In this document: positions 15,827-22,935 of the stretch, in pieces | Numbering within the stretch: position 1 is the first letter of the stretch | Layout of the letters: every line of letters begins with the position of its first letter | Source of the DNA: Cryomorphaceae bacterium | GTDB lineage: Bacteria; Bacteroidota; Bacteroidia; Flavobacteriales; Schleiferiaceae | DNA: 34,297 nt | Assembly (NCBI GenBank): GCA_003566715.1 | Contig: PXCF01000125.1 | Location: 1-34,297, forward strand | Direction: 5' to 3' | The notes under the pieces: model-generated | What the model was told of the DNA's origin: nothing | Seen by the model: only the letters and a program-made list of their open reading frames with translations | The model's database searches: none | Translations under genes and position numbers: made by a program

Positions 15827-17620
15827 ATGAGACAAGCTAAAATTATGCAAGAAGGTGCCAACGTTCTTCAACAGGTTGACGTTAGCGACATTTTCACGTC
15901 TTTGGCTTTGGGCATTGCAGAAGCTCAAGAACGATTAGACGATAATTCTATCAAGCAGATTTTGCGGTTGACGGACAAACAAGTTGCCGGTAAATCTTTA
16001 ATTGAGCTCGGGTTCGTGCCTGCTTTTTACCATTTTGATTACGCCGACATAAGTGCTTCCATTCAATTGAAAATGGCGGTAAAAACGTCCATGGATTTAG
16101 GAATAAAAGCGAGAGTTGAATTTGCTAGATCAAGAGGGTATGATGAATCATTTCTTGAATTACTCAACGAAAGCAGACAAGAGAAGAAGAGAACCGAATT
16201 TAAAAGCAGTCGGACGTTCCTCATCAACTCAAATTCTTCAGAACGGATAGATTACCAGAATAGAACCATACAAATGGATCAGTCGTCCGGCTCTATTGAA
16301 AAGGTGGAGATGATGAAAGATGAGATGAGAAATTCGGAAAAAATAGACCGAGTAGAAGTGGATGTGATTGATAGAGAGGAGATGCGTAGTTCATCGGAAA
16401 GTTCTGAAGTCGTTGTTACCAAAAGAGATGGCTATGGAATGATTTATATTCCCAACAGAAAAGCCAAGACCGCCTTGCTCAAGGTTCACCAGTATCCTGA
16501 TGGCGAGCAAGTACACCAAATAGGTGAACAAATTAATTATAAAATCAAGACCTCGTTCCAAGCTACACTTGAAGGTTTAAAGGCATTGGCTGCTAATGGA
16601 GGTTTAGGAACGGACGCTAAAGTAGTCGGATGCAAAAGAAGTGTAGCTAACGACACAGTAGGTGGCTTTTCGGTTTTCTTTGGACATGACAAAGACAGAG
16701 TAAATGAGAATTTTTCCGATAACGATGTCAATAATGATGGTGTTTTTGATCAAATAAATGCTTTGGCAGACATACTTTTAAAAGATTCATCTATAAATGT
16801 TGAGATTGTAGGGTATACAGATAGCACGGGAAAAGAGGCCTACAATCAAGGTTTAGGTAAGAGAAGAGCGGAACGTGTAAAAGACCATTTGGTTGCCAGG
16901 GGGGTACCCCCTGCTCGGGTAAGGACCAAAAGCATGGGGGAAATTCCCGCTAGAGAAAAAAACGGGGATGGACAACACGATGAGAACTATCGACGTGTGG
17001 ATGTGCTTTTGCCTCATACCGCCGATTTCTTTCACATTCAGGGAAGTAATGTTAATAAAGGAGGTGTGGTCGAGCCGGAGTTTTCTTCTGAAAGCAAGTA
17101 CGGTATCATATCCGTTATGTCAAAAATACCAGCCACTGATAAAAATGTTTCATTTGAATACGGAAACCGATCTTTTGAGGCAGATGCTAAAAGTGCTGAG
17201 GATTTTTTACAAAAAGAAACCAGTATTCAAGGTTTTGATGAAACCTTTTCCTCAGAAGTACATAATGAGGTAGTGTATTTGCTCAGTCACTCAGCTAAAC
17301 TGCAATTTACTTCTTACAGTAACGAGTCGGAAGACATCAGCATTCAATCTTCAAGGAGTGAGGTAGGGACTGAGTCTGGTACAGAAAACACCCTACTTGT
17401 TGACGAAACAGTAAACAGCAGGAGTCGATTGCGTAATGACGCCGGAGCTTCTGAAGAAGAGTCCACCTTTGCGGTTGGAGCATCTGTAGATTTTCGCATG
17501 TCTCGACAATTTGAAATGGAAGTGACAGGCAATTCTTCGATGTCGGCTAGATTGTCTTCTGTGCCACCGCCGGATGCCTTTACCGAACATATTCGCAAAA
17601 CACTCAATGGTGAAGCGTAG
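15827..17620 (+). CDS. Paralog-family protein with internal OmpA-like domain (operon gene 3)
   Basis: A 597-residue protein. Residues about 20-90 carry the first blocks of the family shared with the downstream genes (GIAEAQERLDDNSIK, then LGFVPAFYHF). The matching end block (GNSSMSARLSSVPPPDAF, about 565-582) is at the far C-terminus. Between them, residues about 281-394 form an OmpA C-terminal-like domain: FSVFFGHDKD, an Asn/Asp-rich turn (NDVNNDGVFD), GYTDSTG with Asp332, an NQGLGKRRAERVKDHL helix, and YRRVDV with Arg390. Asp332 and Arg390 sit where OmpA family members bind diaminopimelate of peptidoglycan. The OmpA domain therefore looks inserted within the family fold. The remaining parts are charged and Ser/Glu-rich. 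There is no signal peptide, lipobox or membrane helix, which is odd for this domain. It ends three bases before the next paralog. Confidence 0.8.
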   Translation: MRQAKIMQEGANVLQQVDVSDIFTSLALGIAEAQERLDDNSIKQILRLTDKQVAGKSLIELGFVPAFYHFDYADISASIQLKMAVKTSMDLGIKARVEFARSRGYDESFLELLNESRQEKKRTEFKSSRTFLINSNSSERIDYQNRTIQMDQSSGSIEKVEMMKDEMRNSEKIDRVEVDVIDREEMRSSSESSEVVVTKRDGYGMIYIPNRKAKTALLKVHQYPDGEQVHQIGEQINYKIKTSFQATLEGLKALAANGGLGTDAKVVGCKRSVANDTVGGFSVFFGHDKDRVNENFSDNDVNNDGVFDQINALADILLKDSSINVEIVGYTDSTGKEAYNQGLGKRRAERVKDHLVARGVPPARVRTKSMGEIPAREKNGDGQHDENYRRVDVLLPHTADFFHIQGSNVNKGGVVEPEFSSESKYGIISVMSKIPATDKNVSFEYGNRSFEADAKSAEDFLQKETSIQGFDETFSSEVHNEVVYLLSHSAKLQFTSYSNESEDISIQSSRSEVGTESGTENTLLVDETVNSRSRLRNDAGASEEESTFAVGASVDFRMSRQFEMEVTGNSSMSARLSSVPPPDAFTEHIRKTLNGEA

Positions 17621-17623
17621 ATT

Positions 17624-18076
17624 ATGAGTGCCATTAATACCATAACAGATACGCTGACCAACACACCACTGCCGTTGATGGTCGAAAAACTCGGGTTGTC
17701 AATTGCTCAGGCACAAGCTGCGCTGGATGACAACACCATTAAAATGATATCAACACTGGTGGATAAAAAGGTGGATCTTGGAGGAAAGCCATATAGTCTT
17801 TTGGCGCTTGGCTTTGTACCAACCTTCTACGCTTTTACCGAGGCGACGATTGAGGCAAGGTTGGAGTTTTCAATGACCGAGTCCGAATCTTTGTCTGTCG
17901 GAGGCGAGGTGTCTGCCGAAATTGGGGTGGTAGCCGTGTCTGTTAATGCGTCTTATGCCAGAAAATACGAGCAATCTGCCAGTGGCTCCTCAGCCATTTC
18001 GGCACGACTGATTTCTTTACCGCCTCCTGAAGCTTTTCTAGAAGTTTTACGAGCATTGGATGAAAACGACAATTGA
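17624..18076 (+). CDS. Minimal paralog-family protein (operon gene 4)
   Basis: A 150-residue protein that seems to be the shortest form of the shared family. The order of blocks is: amphipathic start (TNTPLPLMVEKLGLSIAQAQ, with AALDDN after it, about 12-37), LALGFVPTFYAF with ATIEARLEFSM (about 60-84), a Ser/Glu/Val-rich strand region (about 85-115), NASYARKYEQ, and GSSAISARLISLPPPEAF (about 121-138). No signal peptide, membrane helix or cysteine is visible. Overall layout resembles, from memory, proteins annotated DUF2589; this needs a profile search. It lies between two paralogs in the same operon. Confidence 0.75.
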   Translation: MSAINTITDTLTNTPLPLMVEKLGLSIAQAQAALDDNTIKMISTLVDKKVDLGGKPYSLLALGFVPTFYAFTEATIEARLEFSMTESESLSVGGEVSAEIGVVAVSVNASYARKYEQSASGSSAISARLISLPPPEAFLEVLRALDENDN

Positions 18077-18105
18077 TTTTTTTAACCCTGTAAACACTTA
18101 ATCAC

Positions 18106-18873
18106 ATGTTACCAAGAAGAAGAAGAACAAGCGTGGGACAAGAACTGCTCGACGTCCCCATGGGCGATATGATTCGCGATATGGCTTTTGCTATAGCAGA
18201 AGCGCAGATTAAATTAGATGAAAACTCCATCAATGTTGCCGAAATGATGGGAGGAATTAGAACGACAGTAACTGAAACCCCAGAAGGTGAAGAGCATGTT
18301 GAAGTGCACGACAGCCGGGTGTTTTTTGGAAGAGAAACGGTTACGAAAGCAGAAGCAGTGGCCATTCTTAACAGTAATGCCGATCCAAAAACCATACAAT
18401 CTGTTAAAGGTGAATTAGAGAGTAGTGATTACACCGGAGGTGGAGAAGATCCTTACGTTGTAAAAGAAGGCGTAGCCAATCAAACCATAACCATTCCACG
18501 CAGAATGTCTATGATGGAACTGGGTTTTACACCGACGTTTTATCAATTTGTAGACACCATTATTGAAGTAAAAATGAGTATTAAATTTACTCAGGAAGTC
18601 GAGCGTGGACGCACGACGTCGGATAGGAGCAGGGATTCTTCCATGGAAGGTAAAGCGTCTTTCAGTTTTCGGAGAGGTTTAAGTGCCGGAGGCTCTCGCA
18701 AAGTAAATACCTCACAAGTCAATGCATCCTACTCTCAAAAGTACAGCTATTCTGCAGAGGGTTCCAGTCTTTTGCGAACCAAATTGGTGCCCATACCACC
18801 TCCATCTGTACTTGAAGAGCGAATTCAGAGAATGATGGACAATGAGTTTTCCGATAACGAGGAAAACAACTAG
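18106..18873 (+). CDS. Paralog-family protein with long insertion (operon gene 5)
   Basis: A 255-residue member of the shared family. It has the start block (FAIAEAQIKLDENSIN, about 28-43), then an acidic insertion of about 90 residues not found in the short paralogs, then LGFTPTFYQF with DTIIEVKMS (about 139-158), an Arg/Ser-rich region (about 165-200), VNASYSQKYSYSAEGSSLLR (about 205-224) and LVPIPPPSVL. The middle block is nearly identical, also in DNA, to that of the next gene. The N-terminus begins with a basic stretch (LPRRRRTS). No export signal is visible. Confidence 0.75.
   Translation: MLPRRRRTSVGQELLDVPMGDMIRDMAFAIAEAQIKLDENSINVAEMMGGIRTTVTETPEGEEHVEVHDSRVFFGRETVTKAEAVAILNSNADPKTIQSVKGELESSDYTGGGEDPYVVKEGVANQTITIPRRMSMMELGFTPTFYQFVDTIIEVKMSIKFTQEVERGRTTSDRSRDSSMEGKASFSFRRGLSAGGSRKVNTSQVNASYSQKYSYSAEGSSLLRTKLVPIPPPSVLEERIQRMMDNEFSDNEENN
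18538..18576 (+). repeat. Direct repeat copy 1 within the paralogs (39 bases)
   Basis: The codons for FYQFVDTIIEVKM match 19133-19171 at 36 of 39 bases, with all three differences at third codon positions. This indicates a recent duplication or gene conversion between operon genes 5 and 6. Confidence 0.85.
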
Positions 18874-18895
18874 TAAGCTTTAATATCGCCATATT

Positions 18896-19390
18896 ATGAA
18901 CATTGGTAAGGAATTACTAAACGCCCCCCTGCCCGAAATGGTGCAGGGTTTAGGCGTTGGTATAGCTGAAGCTCAGTTTGCACTCGACAAAGTTTCTGTT
19001 CGTATCGCCCAGAAAATGGCGGGCATGGCAGAGGACAAAGACGGAAAAATGGTTTTTGATGAAAAATCACTGATTAAACTCAGAGAGGACCTGCCTGCGC
19101 AGAGCCTGTTGTCGCTGGGATTTGCTCCAACCTTTTACCAATTTGTAGACACCATTATAGAAGTGAAAATGGCGGTATCAATGAGCAGAGAGCGTGAAGC
19201 AAGTGCTTCTGTAAGTGCTAGTGTGTCAAAGTTTATGGTTGCTTCGGCATCGGTAAATGCCAGTTACTCTCAAAAGTATCAATATGGAGCGGAAGGCTCT
19301 AGTTTGCTGCGAACAAAATTAGTTACCGTTCCTACGCCGGCTGTTTTTGAACAGCAATTAAAGTCTATCATTGAAAACCAATCAACATAG
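18896..19390 (+). CDS. Paralog-family protein (operon gene 6)
   Basis: A 164-residue member of the shared family, closest to the preceding gene. Visible blocks are LNAPLPEMVQGLGVGIAEAQ with FALD after it (about 8-32), LLSLGFAPTFYQF with DTIIEVKMAVSM (about 71-96), an Ala/Ser/Val strand repeat (ASASVSASVSKFMVASASV, about 102-120), NASYSQKYQYGAEGSSLLR and LVTVPTPAVF. The alternating Ala/Ser/Val pattern suggests exposed beta-strands. No signal peptide or membrane helix is visible. It begins 22 bases after the previous stop and is followed after four bases by the basic protein gene. Confidence 0.75.
   Translation: MNIGKELLNAPLPEMVQGLGVGIAEAQFALDKVSVRIAQKMAGMAEDKDGKMVFDEKSLIKLREDLPAQSLLSLGFAPTFYQFVDTIIEVKMAVSMSREREASASVSASVSKFMVASASVNASYSQKYQYGAEGSSLLRTKLVTVPTPAVFEQQLKSIIENQST
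19133..19171 (+). repeat. Direct repeat copy 2 within the paralogs (39 bases)
   Basis: Matches 18538-18576 at 36 of 39 bases; all differences are synonymous. Confidence 0.85.
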
Positions 19391-19394
19391 GATA

Positions 19395-20315
19395 ATGGCC
19401 AAGCATTGGAAACATCATATTCCTAAAACGTCTGAGCCTTATTTAGACTTAGAAGATTTGACGCGACAAGTTCCCGGCTTTCAAGATTTGCTCGAAGAGC
19501 GAAAGTCTCTGGAGGAACAAATGTCTGCGATGACCAATAAAACAGAAAGCCGTCAACTTCCTTTCGAACCGGATATTCCCAGTATGTCGGAGCAAAGAAG
19601 GCGTTATCAGGCTTGGGCAAAGAAAAGAGAACAGGCTCAACAAAAACTTAAGATTAACCGCCAACCAAAAGAAAAAAACGAGGATAAAATCATCTCAAAA
19701 ATAAAACGGAGCCGTAAAAAAGCTAAAAACGTTGATCATTTTATTTCAAAGATCAATCGCCGTCGAAAAAAAATCCAGGATGGTCTGTTATTGGTACATG
19801 ACAATCGCTTTTCCGTAGGCTTTGAAGCAAAGCGCTCCAAACGAGAAGACTTGACCAGTAATGAATCAAAACCCAGAGAAGCTAAGCGGTTAGCTACTAA
19901 ACTAGATAAAGACTTTCGACAATTGTCTGTTGAGGATATTAAGACCAAAAAGCCAAAAGAAAAGATTTTAGGTTTTGTTTCTCAGGTTATATCTAAAACA
20001 AAATCAGATATATCACCTAAGAAAGCGTTGCTAAAACCCAAGGGGTTCCAAAACCTCATGGAAGATGTCAGCGATAAAAAGAAAGCAGCTAGTGAATCAC
20101 TTCGCTTTAATCGTCCTAAGCTCGTTAAGCCTCAAGTTACACGAAAGCTGATTGATCCTTTCTTTAAAGTAGAAATGGGTGATTTCAAAACGGATGATAT
20201 TGGATTACAAGACGATTTTTCTATGAATATTGACGATTTAACACGCGACATCAAGAAACGAAGTGATTCAGATACGTGGTCTTTAAACCGCGATAAAAAG
20301 AAATTTCAATTATGA
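19395..20315 (+). CDS. Strongly basic uncharacterised protein (operon gene 7)
   Basis: A 306-residue, Lys/Arg-rich hydrophilic protein starting at the ATG at 19395 (MAKHWKHHIP); an in-frame upstream TTG would overlap the preceding gene. I do not recognise a family. Two adjacent copies of a basic motif occur (IISKIKRSRKKAK at 99-111 and FISKINRRRKKIQ at 116-128). A short acidic/aliphatic motif occurs near both ends (LDLEDLTRQV at 18-27 and MNIDDLTRDI at 277-286). The composition suggests a largely disordered linker or nucleic-acid/anion-binding protein; that is inference. It overlaps the next gene by four bases (ATGA). Confidence 0.65.
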   Translation: MAKHWKHHIPKTSEPYLDLEDLTRQVPGFQDLLEERKSLEEQMSAMTNKTESRQLPFEPDIPSMSEQRRRYQAWAKKREQAQQKLKINRQPKEKNEDKIISKIKRSRKKAKNVDHFISKINRRRKKIQDGLLLVHDNRFSVGFEAKRSKREDLTSNESKPREAKRLATKLDKDFRQLSVEDIKTKKPKEKILGFVSQVISKTKSDISPKKALLKPKGFQNLMEDVSDKKKAASESLRFNRPKLVKPQVTRKLIDPFFKVEMGDFKTDDIGLQDDFSMNIDDLTRDIKKRSDSDTWSLNRDKKKFQL

Positions 20316-20995
20316 GTGATCAATCAGAAAAACACACCTTTGCTTTACAGCACATACTTTCAGGGATAGCTGAGGGACTAAATACTGCCCAGGAGAACTT
20401 ACGCGATGTGGCACCTTATGATTCATTTGGCAGACCCAACACCATGTACCAGTTGCCATATCTTGACTTTGATCTCAAGGTGACAACCTCCTCTGTAGAA
20501 ACCAACAGAAACGTGCCGTTACTTAAAATGACACGAATTCCATTACACACGTGTTTTTTTAATTTAAAACCTCAGCAAAAACAAGGTTCTACATCAAATG
20601 AGGTGAATAGTACCATCTCAGGGCGATTTGTAGCGGTTGTACCCAATGAAGGAAAGCCACAGCGCATGTTGGTTTTTTCGTCAAATGAAGTAGTTAAAAA
20701 AGGCAGTAAGTATACCATTCAACTGGAGGCGCTTTGTAAAAATGTGATGGAAGAGGTGTTTGCCAATGTATTGGTAGAGTTTAATTTTGATAAGTTGGCC
20801 AGTGAGCAACTAAATGCAACGCCCATACAAACCCTACCTGAGTTTTCCGTTTCTGAAAAGCCCACCAACAATGATGGTATTGCCTTAACTGAAGTAAGCA
20901 TCCCCGAAAAGGAATTTGAAAAGGGACTTACCTACGTCATCGTTGCCAATATTGGTAACTTATATTCATCAATTGCCATACAATACGAGCCATGA
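20312..20995 (+). CDS. Uncharacterised protein, divergent paralog-family N-terminus (operon gene 8)
   Basis: A 227-residue soluble protein. The N-terminal part (ILSGIAEGLNTAQENLRD, about 14-31, then MYQLPYLDFDLKVTTSSVET, about 45-64, and STISGRFVAVVP, about 99-110) follows, in weaker form, the block order of the other paralogs. The C-terminal half is beta-rich with no recognised domain. No signal peptide or membrane helix is visible. It is coupled to both neighbours by ATGA overlaps, with the basic protein upstream and the coiled-coil/PASTA protein downstream, so these three are probably made in fixed ratio and may act together. Confidence 0.65.
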   Translation: MSDQSEKHTFALQHILSGIAEGLNTAQENLRDVAPYDSFGRPNTMYQLPYLDFDLKVTTSSVETNRNVPLLKMTRIPLHTCFFNLKPQQKQGSTSNEVNSTISGRFVAVVPNEGKPQRMLVFSSNEVVKKGSKYTIQLEALCKNVMEEVFANVLVEFNFDKLASEQLNATPIQTLPEFSVSEKPTNNDGIALTEVSIPEKEFEKGLTYVIVANIGNLYSSIAIQYEP

Positions 20996-22245
20996 TTCAA
21001 AGAATACAATGTGTCGCAGACTTATACGACCACAACAAAAAGGCTGTTAATATTAGAGTGAGGGTACAATACTTTGATGCAACTAGAAATAGATGGATCA
21101 ATTTAACACCACTGGCAAGTTTCAAGTTATCAAGGATGCAGTATACTACATCTTCTTCTAATGTCTTGAGCCGATTGACTAACGGTAACTTAGCAGTTTT
21201 TCGTTTGGTTAATAGTCAAAATACAGCCGAGATGATATCGTGCGGGTATTCTATTCAGCGCAGAAGTATTCCCGGAACCAACAATGATGAAATATTTTTA
21301 GATTTTGGAACAATTTATTATCATTCCTCCAGTTACTTATCTGATCTGGACTTAAAACTACCTCCAAATCAACGTGGTTTTCGAACCATTTTGGTGAAAG
21401 AAAAAAATGACAAGCAAGATGCGGTTATAAAAACCCTACAAACCGAAATAAGAGGTTTAAAATCAACGAATACTGAATTGTCTAACGAGATTGAAAAACT
21501 CAATAAATTGTTGTCTGACGCAAGAGCTGAATTAAAAAAATTACAAAGCGGTTCGAACGATTCTGATAAAATACGCAAGAAGTTAGAGAAAACGATTTTA
21601 GACCTAGAGCGTGATGTCGATCATTTAAACAAGTCTAAAAAGGAGAAAGATCAGCAACTAAAACGCACTCATAATGAATTGATTAAAGCAAGTGGTGATT
21701 TAAAAAAAGAAAGTTCTCTCAGAGCTAAGGCCGAAGAGGAACGCGATATGATTAGTGGTAAACTTGAGCAACTTAAGGAGGAGGTTCGCATCAGTAAAAA
21801 GAATGGTCCGGCCAATATATCTTCCATATACCGTCACATGATAGAGGAGGTTGAAGAGTCCATACCTAAGTCAAAAAACAGTCGCTTTTCCATTGGAAAA
21901 GTTTCCATGAATTTAAAGGGATTGGTTGTTAATGACAGCGGTCGCGAACGCTTTCAGTTACTGGATCCTGAACTGGCCAAGCAAATTCGCAGTGATGTCA
22001 TCAGTAATGTGTTTATTGAAATCAACGACACAAACCCATCTGAAGATCATCGATCGTTGGTTCCCAATGTATTGGGGCAAACGGAAACAGCTGTTAGAAA
22101 TACGTTGAAGGCAAGTGATTTACACTTGAATGCAGTGTATCAATCCAGAAAGTCAGTGCCCGTTGGCCAAGCATTTAAACAAAGTCCGGAAGAAGGCGAC
22201 GCACTCCCGGCAAATTCCGTTGTTACCGTAGTTTTTTCAAAATAA
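20992..22245 (+). CDS. Beta domain, coiled coil and PASTA-like domain protein (operon gene 9)
   Basis: A 417-residue protein with four visible parts. Residues 1-135 are beta-rich (for example VRVQYFDATRNRWINLTPLA). Residues about 138-270 are a long Lys/Glu/Leu heptad coiled coil. Residues about 275-345 are a mixed domain (ISSIYRHMIEEVEESIPKSK, then FSIGKVSMNLKGLVV) that loosely resembles the trypco2 pattern. Residues about 357-417 are a PASTA-like domain (VPNVLGQTETAVRNTLKASD ... PVGQAFKQSPEEGDALPANS ... VTVVFSK). PASTA domains usually bind cell-wall fragments outside the cell, but there is no signal peptide or membrane helix. The gene starts within the preceding stop (ATGA) and ends seven bases before the next gene. 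Confidence 0.75.
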   Translation: MIQRIQCVADLYDHNKKAVNIRVRVQYFDATRNRWINLTPLASFKLSRMQYTTSSSNVLSRLTNGNLAVFRLVNSQNTAEMISCGYSIQRRSIPGTNNDEIFLDFGTIYYHSSSYLSDLDLKLPPNQRGFRTILVKEKNDKQDAVIKTLQTEIRGLKSTNTELSNEIEKLNKLLSDARAELKKLQSGSNDSDKIRKKLEKTILDLERDVDHLNKSKKEKDQQLKRTHNELIKASGDLKKESSLRAKAEEERDMISGKLEQLKEEVRISKKNGPANISSIYRHMIEEVEESIPKSKNSRFSIGKVSMNLKGLVVNDSGRERFQLLDPELAKQIRSDVISNVFIEINDTNPSEDHRSLVPNVLGQTETAVRNTLKASDLHLNAVYQSRKSVPVGQAFKQSPEEGDALPANSVVTVVFSK

Positions 22246-22252
22246 TTAAGTT

Positions 22253-22849
22253 ATGCCAAAGAAAGCGATAGATTTTTACAACAGTGCACTTTCCGGTTCA
22301 TTGGGTGATTTGATCTCAAGCATAGGAGAGGGGGTAGGAGAAGCTCAAGCAGCTTTAGATAGAGGTTCGCTGGCAAAATACCTGGAGTTATACCAGCAAA
22401 ATGATGATGAAGTACCAGATCACATACTGGAACTTTTGCGCTCAATTGGATATCAGCCAACTTTTTATACCATACCGGAAACCGAAGTTGAGGCCAAGAT
22501 TGCACTGTCTATTTCAGCAAAGACCATCAATCATCAAACCGGTGGTTCAAAAGTTAGAATGTATGGGATGCCTAGCAATCCGGGAAATGTCAATCAGTTT
22601 AATGCAGAAGTTAATTCATTCGCTACACTGAAATTTAAAATTTTACCCGTACCACCACCCGAGGGTATGGACCAAATGATTCCGGTGCCAAATTTTGAGC
22701 ACCTTACTGTTGTTAAAGCAAATGAGTTGGCAGAAAGCGAGGGTTGGAATATTATTATCAGGGGAAGCAAAAACAAGATTAAAAAACAGTATCCGGAAGA
22801 AGGTCAAATGCTGTTACCCGGTGGAACCATTGTGTTAGTAACGGCATAA
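22253..22849 (+). CDS. Paralog-family protein with C-terminal PASTA-like domain (operon gene 10)
   Basis: A 198-residue protein. Residues about 14-140 carry the family blocks (ISSIGEGVGEAQAALDRGSL at 21-40, RSIGYQPTFYTIPETEVEAK at 63-82, FATLKFKILPVPPPEG at 123-138). Residues about 144-198 form one PASTA-like domain (PVPNFEHLTVVKANELAESE, 144-163; QYPEEGQMLLPGGTIVLV, 179-196). It thus joins the two main themes of the operon in one chain and links to gene 9, which also ends in PASTA. No export signal is visible. It is the last gene; I see no convincing terminator hairpin before the guaA promoter, only a short imperfect palindrome near 22860. Confidence 0.78.
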   Translation: MPKKAIDFYNSALSGSLGDLISSIGEGVGEAQAALDRGSLAKYLELYQQNDDEVPDHILELLRSIGYQPTFYTIPETEVEAKIALSISAKTINHQTGGSKVRMYGMPSNPGNVNQFNAEVNSFATLKFKILPVPPPEGMDQMIPVPNFEHLTVVKANELAESEGWNIIIRGSKNKIKKQYPEEGQMLLPGGTIVLVTA

Positions 22850-22923
22850 TTAATTGACAACCGTTGTTGAATAATCTTGAGATGGCACACTAAAAAATTT
22901 TCGCTACTCCGTGCCGCTCGTCC

Positions 22924-22931
22924 TATCTTTG
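22924..22931 (+). promoter_or_regulatory. -7 promoter element of guaA, nearly leaderless
   Basis: TATCTTTG matches TAnnTTTG. The ATG at 22936 begins four bases after the element, so transcription should start at or just beside the start codon. A TTTT run at about 22898-22901 may act as a weak -33 region. Confidence 0.6.
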
Positions 22932-22935
22932 CGGC

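Noticed and set aside
18700-19320. Possible diversity-generating retroelement repeats, suggested by similar blocks in neighbouring genes
   Set aside because: There is no reverse transcriptase in the window, and the differences are synonymous or spread over all bases rather than adenine-specific. Paralogy explains them.
14120-22849. Idea that the ten-gene operon is a contractile injection system or prophage tail
   Set aside because: I see no sheath, tube, baseplate, spike, ATPase or tape-measure pattern and no phage genes. The OmpA and PASTA domains alone do not justify the call.
22856-22880. Short palindrome (ACAAC/GTTGT) after the ten-gene operon
   Set aside because: The stem is only five pairs with a one-base centre and no T-run, so I do not call it a terminator.
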